A stretch of 9,750 nucleotides of DNA from Planctomicrobium sp. (GCA_029259835.1 JAJDEL010000923.1:1-9750); one strand, 5' to 3'; positions 1 through 7,228 are shown, counted from the first letter of the stretch. Notes: generated by a model not told the origin, from the letters alone. Made by a program: numbers and translations.

Positions 1-950
1 TTCACAACTAGTTCACCACCTGACTGAATTGTCACGTGACTGCCCTGAGTCGCAATCCCCGTTGTAGCGTTGACTGTTCCGACTTCGAGGTTGTCGCTAT
101 CCACAAACGACAGCTCACCCATGATTGCCGCGGCGAGAACATCAACCTCATTCGCTTCGTTGAGAAGAAAGTTGCCCGTGCCGAGCAATTCCAGACTCGA
201 AGCAAGAATCGTCGATGTGACATCTTCCGTTGCTCCTGCGGAATCAATCACAACATTTGCAACAGCAGCATTGATGTCCTGACCGATGCCATCGCCGAGT
301 GTCAGTAACCCACTGATCGTAAGCGAAATATTGTTGCCGTTGGTTGTGATGCCACCGGTGCCGCCAGCGAGACCATCATTTCCGTCGACCGTGCCGACCA
401 GCAGAGATCCAGCATCGACCAGTGTCAATTCTCCATCAATGTTTGCAGCGAAAACATTGATCTGGTTCGTCTCAGAAAGATCAAAAGAACCAGCCCCGAG
501 CAGTTCGATGCCATCCGCAGTGACTGTCGAACCGCTTGATTCGGTGACTCCTGCGGAATTGAGCAGAACAATTCCAGTTCCTGCCTGAATGCTTTGACCG
601 CTGACTCCATCACCGATGGTCAGCAGCCCCACCGTTTCAAAGCTGACGTCGCCAGCGTTCGTCGTGATCCCGGCAACTGTGTCTACGGTTGCAATCAAGA
701 GGTCATCGAGATCGTCGAACGCAAAGCGACTGCCTGACCCAGAGAGAGTTGCTGCCACGACATCGACATCATTCCCAGGGGCTCCTGGCTGATCAAATAA
801 AACATCTTCCGACGCTGAGAAACTGACATTCCCTGCCAGGAGACGAGCACCAGCAGTTTGCGAGATGCTTCCGCGATCGACATCTACGGCACCTTCATTG
901 TCGGCGACAAAGTGAACTTCGTTCGTAGTTCCTCCGATGTTTGTAATCGT
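1..950 (-). repeat. Tandem ~106-residue (318-bp) protein repeats in the giant gene
   Basis: At least two clear units and one degenerate unit are encoded in tandem. The phrase GLLTIGDGVSG (about 629-597) recurs as GLLTLGDGIG (about 311-282), exactly 318 bp apart. Matching phrases follow in each unit: LLNSAGVTES versus VIDSAGATED, IELLGAGSF versus LELLGTGNF, and GELTLVDAGSLLVGTVDG versus GELSFVDSDNLEVGTVNA. A more diverged unit lies upstream (about 947-630), with phrases such as ARLLAGNVSFSAS and DDLLIATVD. A further unit seems to begin at the left edge (SGGELVV). The repeats are similar at protein level but diverged in DNA, so they are old duplications and not a recent expansion. Confidence 0.7.
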
Positions 951-3900
951 TCCTGACTGTTGAATGATGTCGTCTCCGGCAACGAAATCGATTGTTCCGT
1001 TTCCATCCATGTGAGTGACATCTGCATTGATCGTGAGATTGTCTGCGATCGCTGCGGAATCTCCCGCTGTAAACGCAAAATTTCCACCAACGACGGTATT
1101 CATCGCAATCGTCAAAGGGCTATTCGCAGTGATCGATCCTCCACCAAGTGCTTGCGATTCGAGAATTCCGGACGTCGACTGAATCGTCAAAGCTCCGTCG
1201 TTTTGAATATTTGCAGCACCGCTGGAATTCACGAATGCGATCTGATCCACATTCGTGTTGAGGTCGCTCACTCCGCCAGCTGACCCGATACCTGCCCCGG
1301 CACCAAGTGCTGCCGCAAATGCCGTGATGTTTGGACCTTCGCTTGCCAGAGTTGCGTCGAGAATCGCTCCGCCGACGCTGACTGATACAACTCCGCTCGT
1401 GGTCCCTCCTTGAATTGTCGCAAGTTCAGCATTGCCCGTTCCGAGAACAGCGATGGTCACAGCATCCACGGATTCATTCGTGGTCGTGATGACTGAATCA
1501 GTCGCTTGAGAAAAACTGCCGATGTTGTCGCTGTCGCTATCAGCCATCAGGCTGATCATTGAACTTCCAGCATCAAGTCCGCCGGTGCCAGGGACAGTTT
1601 GCGTGAAAGAAATCGAACCGCCGGCAATGACAGCAATGTCTCCGATTGTTGTCACCACATCGCCAGCAAAAACGACATCTTCGGTTGAAATCAACAGATC
1701 CCCGCCGATTCCGGTTCCTGATGTCCCATTGAATTCCGTCGTTCCAGTGCCAGCTGACTGCGTGAGACTTCCTCCCGTTTCAACCGTCGAATTGAAACTC
1801 AGATTTTGCGTTGAGTCGATAGCGAGACTCCCCGCGATCCGAACGGTCGAATCGAATGTCACGTTATTGGCATTATTGATGACGACACTATCAATAGCGG
1901 TACTTGATCCAACTTCGCCAGTAAACAGAATGTCATCGTTGGTTGTAAAAATCGCATTGGATGATGTGGCGACAGCGTCTTCATCGAGCGTTTGCATAAA
2001 CGTGATTGCGTTAGCGTCTGCGTCTACTCCGTCGGCAGCGGAGAAATGGACATCGCTTGTCAGCGTAACGGCTCCCTTGTATTCTTGGTCAGCCACGCTG
2101 GTCACATCTCCACCAAGCTGACTCGTCCCGCCGATGTTGATTCCTCCGGCACTCTCCACAGTCGATTTGGCAGTCAAATTACCGCCAACGGCAGTGTCAC
2201 CTGTGTTGGTCTTCAATGCCTGATCGGCGCTCAAATCCCCACTAATATTGATTGCACCGGCTTGCAGTGATCCAGAAAGGACAATGAGATTACCAAGTGT
2301 TGTCCCGACTCCACCAATTGAACCAGAGACAGCCGTTGTCCCATCGAATGTCACCTGATGTTGTGATATCCCATCGCCAAGGACATTGCCGGTAATTGTC
2401 GTTGCGCCATGCTCGGCGGAGATCGTTTGATCACCTGTTAGTGTCACGGGACCAGTGATATTGACACTCCCCGAAGCGGAGAGATTCGCTCCTAACTGAA
2501 TATCCGCCGCTGCAATGTTGATATCAAATTCTGGTGCGGCACCTGTCGTTGTCAGATCGCTGTTGATCTCAGCGATCCCACTCACGTCAATATCGATTCC
2601 GGCACTGACTGTCAGAGATGCAGTATGCAAGATCGATAAGTTGGTTGTCGTTATCTCAAAATCAGCGACGTTGATAGTGCCATCGACCGTTGTCTCACCG
2701 GTTCCGTCAATCCGGAAAAATCCACCAGTCAAAGAGAATTCTACTGTCGAAAACTCCACAAACTCGGCACCGGCAATCGTGACGTTATCTAAGAGTTGAG
2801 CACCAACGACCATCGCTGGAATTTTGCTTTCACCCAGGAAAATATCTCCATCGATCATTCCCGACGCGTCCAGATTGAGATTCACTTCTGGATCAGCATT
2901 TGGGTTTGTCGTGAATAACACAGCCATACCCAGTTCAATCTCTCCACCATCAGTCACAACGTTTGAAGAAGATTGAACATCCCAATTTCCAACGACAACA
3001 AACTCTCCACCATTTGTGAAGTACGAACTATTCGTGCTGACCAATCCTGCAGAGATGAGCAAGTCTCCGTCCTGAGTTGTGACATCGTGCAAAGAAATTT
3101 TCTCTGCCGCTGTTAAAGTGACCGCACCCAGCGCACCATCGACTGTCGACCCAACGTTCGCTTCAAGCGATATTGTTCCCAGCCCGTCGACCGGCAAGAC
3201 GTTCCCGGGACTCAAAATTGTCAACGCATTGAATTCACCTGCCGTACTATTGACTGCCCCAGTAATCTGGACACTTCCAGTGCCAGTGAGAATCGTATCA
3301 GCAGCAACGAGTACCTGACTGTCGAGTTGAATTGAAATCGATGCAGTAATCGATGCGGTATCAATCGTTGTCGTACCAAGAGTGGCAACAGCGAGATTTT
3401 TCAGGTCAGTGGCATCTCCGCGGAAGCTCACGTCGCCATCGGTCAGCACTGAAAGTGAGAATCCGTTTCCATCGATGGAGCCGAAAGAAACGCCTCCAGC
3501 AGAAAGGCTATTGATCGTGACATCATCATTCAGAACTAAACTGCCATCGTAGCTTTGCATTCCCAAGGAGAATGTATCCTCCCCCAATCCGATTGTTGAG
3601 GCATCAATTTGAATGCTATCAAGTTCCTCTCCGAGTAATCCTAAGCTGCCATCGACATTGAATCTGTTACTGTCTGTATCAACGGCAAAGTCGAATCCGG
3701 TCCCGGAAGGGGCATCGGAAAAAACATCACCTTCAATATCAATCGTTCCTTCAGTCGTCAGACTTTGATCCGTTGTGAGCCGTAAAGAACCGTTTAAGTC
3801 GAGATCGACCGTACCAAGCTCAAAGTCCGCGTCACCAAGCTGAATGAGTTCTGCATCAACTTCTAGATCAACATCAATCGGCGCAGCGGCTCCGGGGGTG

Positions 3901-4397
3901 CCACCGTTATCAATTAGCGTGACAGAATCATTGCCAAGCCCGCCGTCCACGTTGATCGAAAGTGGCGCCCCAGGACCGGAAAAACCAGAAGGGATTTGCA
4001 AAGTCAAATCGTCGTTCTGATCCCCAAGGTTGACCTTCAGCCCAAGCGAAAGTTCAGAGGTCAGAATATCGTCCCCGAGAGTGCCTCCAAAGCCATCCAT
4101 TATTTCAATCGGATTGATCGTGGAAACATTGTTATCGAAGATGCGGATGATCTCGTTGCCAGGGTCGCCTGCGTTCCCAATCTCAATCGTCACCGAATCC
4201 GCCGCACCAAGACTGCTTTCAACGAGCAATTCTCCCGCAATCAGTGATGCGGAAACACTCAGGACACGCCGCTCCTCAAGACGGTCAACATACAGTTGCA
4301 CGCAATCATCAGAACGTAGTCTTTCGGATACACTCTCCCTCTCACTGAATTTGTTCAGCAAGTATTGAAGTCGGGAAATCCACTTCGTTCGTCGCAC
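1..4397 (-). CDS. Giant secreted beta-repeat (adhesin/haemagglutinin-like) protein, 3' end outside window
   Basis: Reading the minus strand in the frame whose last full codon is at 5-3, I found no stop from 4409 down to the window edge, giving 1465 codons from a GTG at 4397. AAGGA at 4411-4407 lies 9 nt before this GTG, and no in-frame ATG occurs until about 4100. The N-terminus is basic (starts MRRTKWISRL) and leads to LEERRVLS at residues 40-47, the motif typical of large planctomycete exported proteins. After that the protein is rich in G, S, T, V, A, D and N, poor in K and R, and I saw no cysteine after residue 32. It consists of short alternating beta-strand phrases of the form GSLxI, GDVxF and GNLTI, as in beta-helical or filamentous-haemagglutinin-like surface proteins. 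One RTX-like stretch, DGGLGNDSV, sits at residues 151-159, and 106-residue repeats start near residue 1150. A cell-surface or matrix role is inferred; the exact family, ligand and C-terminal sorting signal are unknown. Confidence 0.8.
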   Translation of the reverse strand, partial: MRRTKWISRLQYLLNKFSERESVSERLRSDDCVQLYVDRLEERRVLSVSASLIAGELLVESSLGAADSVTIEIGNAGDPGNEIIRIFDNNVSTINPIEIMDGFGGTLGDDILTSELSLGLKVNLGDQNDDLTLQIPSGFSGPGAPLSINVDGGLGNDSVTLIDNGGTPGAAAPIDVDLEVDAELIQLGDADFELGTVDLDLNGSLRLTTDQSLTTEGTIDIEGDVFSDAPSGTGFDFAVDTDSNRFNVDGSLGLLGEELDSIQIDASTIGLGEDTFSLGMQSYDGSLVLNDDVTINSLSAGGVSFGSIDGNGFSLSVLTDGDVSFRGDATDLKNLAVATLGTTTIDTASITASISIQLDSQVLVAADTILTGTGSVQITGAVNSTAGEFNALTILSPGNVLPVDGLGTISLEANVGSTVDGALGAVTLTAAEKISLHDVTTQDGDLLISAGLVSTNSSYFTNGGEFVVVGNWDVQSSSNVVTDGGEIELGMAVLFTTNPNADPEVNLNLDASGMIDGDIFLGESKIPAMVVGAQLLDNVTIAGAEFVEFSTVEFSLTGGFFRIDGTGETTVDGTINVADFEITTTNLSILHTASLTVSAGIDIDVSGIAEINSDLTTTGAAPEFDINIAAADIQLGANLSASGSVNITGPVTLTGDQTISAEHGATTITGNVLGDGISQHQVTFDGTTAVSGSIGGVGTTLGNLIVLSGSLQAGAINISGDLSADQALKTNTGDTAVGGNLTAKSTVESAGGINIGGTSQLGGDVTSVADQEYKGAVTLTSDVHFSAADGVDADANAITFMQTLDEDAVATSSNAIFTTNDDILFTGEVGSSTAIDSVVINNANNVTFDSTVRIAGSLAIDSTQNLSFNSTVETGGSLTQSAGTGTTEFNGTSGTGIGGDLLISTEDVVFAGDVVTTIGDIAVIAGGSISFTQTVPGTGGLDAGSSMISLMADSDSDNIGSFSQATDSVITTTNESVDAVTIAVLGTGNAELATIQGGTTSGVVSVSVGGAILDATLASEGPNITAFAAALGAGAGIGSAGGVSDLNTNVDQIAFVNSSGAANIQNDGALTIQSTSGILESQALGGGSITANSPLTIAMNTVVGGNFAFTAGDSAAIADNLTINADVTHMDGNGTIDFVAGDDIIQQSGTITNIGGTTNEVHFVADNEGAVDVDRGSISQTAGARLLAGNVSFSASEDVLFDQPGAPGNDVDVVAATLSGSGSRFAFDDLDDLLIATVDTVAGITTNAGDVSFETVGLLTIGDGVSGQSIQAGTGIVLLNSAGVTESSGSTVTADGIELLGAGSFDLSETNQINVFAANIDGELTLVDAGSLLVGTVDGNDGLAGGTGGITTNGNNISLTISGLLTLGDGIGQDINAAVANVVIDSAGATEDVTSTILASSLELLGTGNFLLNEANEVDVLAAAIMGELSFVDSDNLEVGTVNATTGIATQGSHVTIQSGGELVV

Positions 4398-4406
4398 TCG
4401 ATACAA

Positions 4407-4411
4407 TCCTT
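4407..4411 (-). promoter_or_regulatory. Shine-Dalgarno (AAGGA) supporting the GTG start of the giant gene
   Basis: AAGGA on the minus strand lies 9 nt upstream of the GTG at 4397. It decides the start, because the in-frame TTG at 4406 abuts it directly and the next candidate, GTG at 4301, would leave only a few residues before the LEERRVLS motif. The first two As of this site are also the last two bases of the TAA that ends the upstream mini-ORF (4412-4410). Confidence 0.55.
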
Positions 4412-4439
4412 AAAACCCAAGAAGACTACTCAATTCCAT
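4410..4439 (-). CDS. Possible 9-residue leader ORF (MELSSLLGF) upstream of the giant gene
   Basis: An ATG at 4439 opens a 9-codon frame, MELSSLLGF, that ends at TAA 4412-4410. It has its own AAGGG at 4450-4446 with a 6-nt spacer, a better initiation context than that of the main gene. The frame is the same as that of the giant protein, the stop overlaps the Shine-Dalgarno of the main GTG, and the gap to that GTG is 12 nt. It could be a translated leader that couples ribosome flow into the giant gene. It could also be the original N-terminus of the giant protein, cut off by a nonsense change or sequencing error, or chance. There is no evidence of expression. Confidence 0.25.
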   Translation of the reverse strand: MELSSLLGF

Positions 4440-4466
4440 CGCAAGCCCTTACCTGGTTACACTTTA

Positions 4467-4482
4467 CATATCAATCGATATG
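4467..4482. repeat. Inverted repeat CATATC-N4-GATATG in the giant-gene upstream region
   Basis: Six-base arms flank a 4-base spacer (aatc), about 30-45 bp upstream of the mini-ORF start and 70-85 bp upstream of the GTG start. The location would fit an operator for the giant gene. The arms are short enough to occur by chance, so a regulatory role is only a suggestion. Confidence 0.25.
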
Positions 4483-4524
4483 CTGGATGTCCGCTTCCAT
4501 CTTCTGAAGTCAGGGAGGACATAC

Positions 4525-4534
4525 GCAAATTTGC
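4525..4534. repeat. Perfect 10-bp palindrome GCAAATTTGC
   Basis: A gapless self-complementary decamer lies in the gene-poor region, about 130 bp upstream of the giant-gene start. It may be a dimeric regulator site, but nothing else supports that. Confidence 0.25.
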
Positions 4535-4793
4535 ATGAGTCCTCGCTATTCGAAGGCGAAATCAATGCCATTCTAAATGTCCTTAGACCGTAATCCATTC
4601 CGATTTGGCAACTTACGGTAAAAACCGCTGAAAAGAAGGACCATGCGGCTTCCAGCGATGATTGACGAACACTTTGGCTGCTTTGAAACGCAGCATTCCT
4701 ACTCAAATTGTGATATTTGGCACGAGGAATCCGCGGCGGAGTGTGAGTCGGTTTCTGTGATAATCCGACCCAAAAAGTGGAATTGGCCTGAGT

Positions 4794-4817
4794 CCGTAGA
4801 AATGCTAATTTCTACGG
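4794..4817. repeat. Perfect 10-bp inverted repeat with 4-nt loop
   Basis: CCGTAGAAAT (4794-4803), the loop gcta, and ATTTCTACGG (4808-4817) form a perfect stem-loop with no mismatch. No T-tract follows on either strand, so it is not a classical intrinsic terminator. It lies about 110 bp upstream of the acyltransferase start, so it could be in that gene's leader RNA, be an operator, or be a copy of a dispersed palindromic repeat. Confidence 0.6.
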
Positions 4818-4928
4818 TTCAGAGAGTGCATCTCTGTATTTTGACTGAGCACGACTACGTAACGGGTGTTTTAGCAGGTACCTGACAGTAGAGTGCCTGT
4901 TCTGGCATGGATTGGCGAAGTACCGAAC

Positions 4929-5648
4929 ATGAAGATTCAAAGCCCGTTTCTCAACCGAGTGATCTGCTCCCTGGGGGTCGCAGTCTTCAAGGTATTATAC
5001 AGGACGACTCGTGTCGATATTCAACTCGGTGATCCTGTTCACGATCCATACAACCCTGATCGGGAGGCCGAGTGTATCTATAGTGTCTGGCACGACCTGT
5101 TGCTCTTTCCGCTATTCATGAAGCAACCCAGGTCAATCGTGGCTTTGGTCGGGCGTCATCGGGATGGCGATTACGTTTCGAACATTCTCAAGGCACTCAA
5201 ACTTAAAGCGATTCGAGGGTCGAGTTCCCGAGGCGGAACGGAAGCCGTGTTGCAAGCTGTTCAGGAAGTGAACGACCATAGTCTGGTTGTCACTCCCGAT
5301 GGCCCGCGTGGTCCACGTCGCAAGATGAAACAAGGCTGTGTCTTCGTCGCGGCGCAGACAGGTATCCCTGTCGTGGCAACTGCGTTCAGTGCCTCGAGTG
5401 CATGGAAGCCCATGGGAAGCTGGACGGATCTGGTCATTCCGAAACCATTCTCAAAAGTCTACGCCGTGACCAGCGAGCCATTCTATATTCAAAAGAATGC
5501 AACGCGCGAAGAAATCTCAGCGGTCACTGACCTCATTCAAGTGGAAATGGACCGGTTAAACATCATCGCCGAAGCGCTTGCGGCTGGGAAGCAACTGCCC
5601 ACCGCGAATGCTTCAAATGACGTTTCAGAGACGAAGGACGCAGCTTGA
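4929..5648 (+). CDS. DUF374 lysophospholipid acyltransferase-like protein
   Basis: This 239-residue protein has the motifs of the DUF374 (PF04028) branch of the LPLAT acyltransferase superfamily, which is thought to transfer acyl groups to envelope lipids at the inner membrane. In order these are a WHDLLLFPLF segment with the HxxxxxP-like element (54-63), GRHRDG (75-80), RGSSSRGG (96-103), TPDGPRGPRR (122-131) and a W-x5-DLVIPKPF segment (about 165-174). A hydrophobic stretch near residues 10-23 may act as an anchor. I chose ATG 4929, preceded by GGCGAAG with an 8-nt spacer. A GTG at 4893 would add 12 residues but lacks a good Shine-Dalgarno. The tail after about residue 220 is polar and probably disordered. 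The family assignment is firm; the acyl donor and acceptor are not known. The gene is divergent from the giant gene and convergent with the PilZ gene 41 bp downstream. Confidence 0.9.
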   Translation: MKIQSPFLNRVICSLGVAVFKVLYRTTRVDIQLGDPVHDPYNPDREAECIYSVWHDLLLFPLFMKQPRSIVALVGRHRDGDYVSNILKALKLKAIRGSSSRGGTEAVLQAVQEVNDHSLVVTPDGPRGPRRKMKQGCVFVAAQTGIPVVATAFSASSAWKPMGSWTDLVIPKPFSKVYAVTSEPFYIQKNATREEISAVTDLIQVEMDRLNIIAEALAAGKQLPTANASNDVSETKDAA

Positions 5649-5689
5649 GCCATTCAGTGCAAAAGAGTCTGTGATCAGAACGAAAAATT

Positions 5690-6265
5690 TCAAAACACGA
5701 GCATCATCGCAACGTACACGACCACTAAACCGACGGCAGAAAGAAACGGGATTCGAGATTCCACGTCCCGGGCAAGTCTGTCGACTGTGACTGCCACCGA
5801 CGAGGTGGGATTTGTTTCCAGCAGTGAAGCTTCGCCCTTCATGAGAGCAGATGGAGTGCCGAGGAGTTCTTTCGGGATCGTTTTTTCCTCAACAAGACGA
5901 GTGAATTGAAGCCCGTAGAGGTACGAGTCTTTCTCTTTTCCGTTGAGGAATGTAGCGGTTTCCTGCTTGGCGTGAATGACTGTTCCCTCAATCAAAGTCC
6001 CTTTCATTTCAGGCATGATCAATCGCACCAGAACCCGTTTGCAATTGCTATCCAGTTCTGAGTAAGAACGAACCTGAACTCCAGTCGTGGAGACATCAAC
6101 CGTCCAGATTTTCATTGGTGCCGAGACCGGATCTGTCCCTTCACTTCCAAGGGGGTAGATCGAACCAGTCGTTCGAAAATCGATTCGTTCTTCGAGTCGC
6201 TGTTCGACAATTTTTGACCAGGAAGCGACACCTGTTGTTAAATTCTGTTCTATTTCAGTTTCCAT
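5690..6265 (-). CDS. PilZ-domain protein with C-terminal membrane anchor
   Basis: The 191-residue protein carries both halves of the PilZ c-di-GMP-binding signature: RxxxR (R27-IDF-R31) and DxSxxG (DVSTTG, 57-62). Beta-strand-like segments follow and finish at YGLQF (117-121), as in other PilZ domains. A linker of about 50 residues leads to a hydrophobic stretch at 173-191 (FLSAVGLVVVYVAMMLVF within it) that ends at the stop codon, so the protein appears tail-anchored with the PilZ domain in the cytoplasm. The ATG at 6265 is chosen because GGAAAG (6278-6273) lies 7 nt before it; an in-frame TTG at 6292 is an unlikely alternative. The gene lies 159 bp downstream of tsaB on the same strand, far enough to have its own promoter. 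Binding of c-di-GMP is inferred from the motifs, and the downstream target is unknown. Confidence 0.85.
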   Translation of the reverse strand: METEIEQNLTTGVASWSKIVEQRLEERIDFRTTGSIYPLGSEGTDPVSAPMKIWTVDVSTTGVQVRSYSELDSNCKRVLVRLIMPEMKGTLIEGTVIHAKQETATFLNGKEKDSYLYGLQFTRLVEEKTIPKELLGTPSALMKGEASLLETNPTSSVAVTVDRLARDVESRIPFLSAVGLVVVYVAMMLVF

Positions 6266-6424
6266 CTTTCCGCTTTCCGCTCTGCCCCGCAATGTGTGAA
6301 GAGTTAATCAACTCAATCCTACGTCGCATTCAAGAACCGTACTTTGGGCAAATGAGAATTTCTGATTGAAGTCGAGGACGAGCAACAGAGGTTTAACGAG
6401 TTGTCGCGTTTCGGCAACATTTCT

Positions 6425-7114
6425 TTAGTCTGCTTGAAGCGATTGTTCCGCCTTTTCCTCTGCCGCACTACGGCGGATGTAGTGCGGTTCGGCAGTCCAG
6501 AAATCGTCAACGTCCTGCGAAATCAGACGACGCTCCCCGATCAATGCGATCTGCTTAGCCAGCGGACAACGGCGGGATTCAACGACAAGCTTACGGCCCT
6601 TCAAGTCTTCACTCAGCTTGCCAACACCTGGACCAGAAATCATCGATTCCGGTGGCAGGCGATGTAAGAACTCATCCATAGAAGTTAACGCGGGCGGCGA
6701 TTCACACGTCCAGGTGCCATCTTCTCCCCTTTGATAAGCACCAGCATAAACGTCACCGCGTAACGCATCGTCAATAACGTATAGGGGACAATCAGTGACG
6801 CCGGAATTCTCAGCAATTGCGAGAAATGTATCGACAGCAATCAGTGGAGTCTGTAGCGCATAGGCCAGAGTTTTCGCACAGACAATCCCGACTCGCAAGC
6901 CGGTAAAACTGCCTGGCCCAATGCTCACGGCAATTCCGTCAAGCTGAGACATCTTCAGGTTCAACTCTTTCAGCAACTGACCAATTTCCGGCACCAGAGT
7001 CCGCGCATGTCGCCGCCCCGTCGCCGAAAGCTCCGTCTCACCCAGAACAACCTGATCGCGTACAACCGCAATCGAACCTGACCTGCCAGAAGTTTCTATT
7101 CCAAGAACAATCAT
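6425..7114 (-). CDS. tsaB: tRNA threonylcarbamoyladenosine biosynthesis protein TsaB
   Basis: This 229-residue protein matches TsaB (YeaZ), an ASKHA-fold, catalytically inactive paralogue of TsaD. It scaffolds the TsaB-TsaD-TsaE complex that places N6-threonylcarbamoyl on A37 of ANN-decoding tRNAs in the cytoplasm. Diagnostic segments are the N-terminal ILGIETSG-type start (VLGIETSG, 3-10), GRRHARTLVPEI (33-44) and the hallmark GPGSFTGLRVGI (66-77). The C-terminal PHYIRR matches the family's usual P-x-Y-x-R end. The length is normal. The ATG at 7114 begins directly at the first beta-strand, as usual, with GAAAG 4 nt upstream; a stronger GGAGG (7135-7131) is 16 nt away, and no alternative in-frame start lies near it. 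tsaD, tsaE and tsaC are not in the window. It is divergent from the flavoprotein gene, with 114 bp between them. Confidence 0.95.
   Translation of the reverse strand: MIVLGIETSGRSGSIAVVRDQVVLGETELSATGRRHARTLVPEIGQLLKELNLKMSQLDGIAVSIGPGSFTGLRVGIVCAKTLAYALQTPLIAVDTFLAIAENSGVTDCPLYVIDDALRGDVYAGAYQRGEDGTWTCESPPALTSMDEFLHRLPPESMISGPGVGKLSEDLKGRKLVVESRRCPLAKQIALIGERRLISQDVDDFWTAEPHYIRRSAAEEKAEQSLQAD
6463..6487. repeat. Perfect 8-bp inverted repeat within the 3' end of tsaB
   Basis: CCGCACTA (6463-6470) and TAGTGCGG (6480-6487) flank a 9-nt loop, inside the codons for the conserved PHYIRRSAA end of TsaB. It may form a stable hairpin in the tsaB mRNA about 40 nt before the stop codon. Part of the sequence is constrained by the protein, so function is uncertain. 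Confidence 0.3.
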
Positions 7115-7228
7115 ACGTCTTTCAATTTCACCTCCAAAGATTTATCGATTTGTATCAAGAGTGAAACTTTTTCTTCGAACGATTAACATCAACGCTCACA
7201 CAGACATTCCTCGACTTCTGAAACAACC

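Larger units (their letters stand above)
4440..4928. other. Gene-poor divergent region between the giant gene and the acyltransferase gene
   Basis: I see no convincing protein gene here. Two ORFs of 80 codons (4464-4706 minus, 4643-4885 plus) resemble nothing I recognise, overlap each other on opposite strands, and the plus one contains a perfect hairpin. The region must hold the promoters and 5' leaders of the two divergent flanking genes, but no strong -35/-10 pair could be picked out. Inverted repeats are unusually frequent: CATATC/GATATG (4467-4482), the palindrome GCAAATTTGC (4525-4534), ACCGTAA/TTACGGT (4587-4619) and a perfect 10-bp stem (4794-4817). Confidence 0.6.

Noticed and set aside
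1522..2121. 199-codon open frame on the plus strand
   Set aside because: It lies wholly opposite the continuous giant minus-strand gene; its Ser/Val/Pro-rich composition is what the complement of Gly/Thr/Asp-rich coding DNA gives.
4446..4474. TTGATA (4474-4469 minus) as a -35 box for the giant gene
   Set aside because: At 17-bp spacing the -10 position reads TAAGGG, which is also the mini-ORF ribosome site. No convincing promoter.
4464..4706. 80-codon minus-strand frame upstream of the giant gene
   Set aside because: No ribosome site or recognisable domain, and it overlaps another unsupported frame on the other strand.
4643..4885. 80-codon plus-strand frame with a nearby AAGGA
   Set aside because: The Shine-Dalgarno is only 2 nt from the ATG, the product resembles nothing known, and a perfect hairpin lies within it. 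Not supported as a gene.
4893..4928. GTG at 4893 as the start of the acyltransferase gene
   Set aside because: No Shine-Dalgarno precedes it and the extra 12 residues add nothing family-like; ATG 4929 has GGCGAAG with an 8-nt spacer.
6400..6418. Hairpin GTTGTCG/CGGCAAC just downstream of the tsaB stop as a terminator
   Set aside because: In the transcribed (minus) sense it has a C-A mismatch and no U-run follows; not a credible intrinsic terminator.
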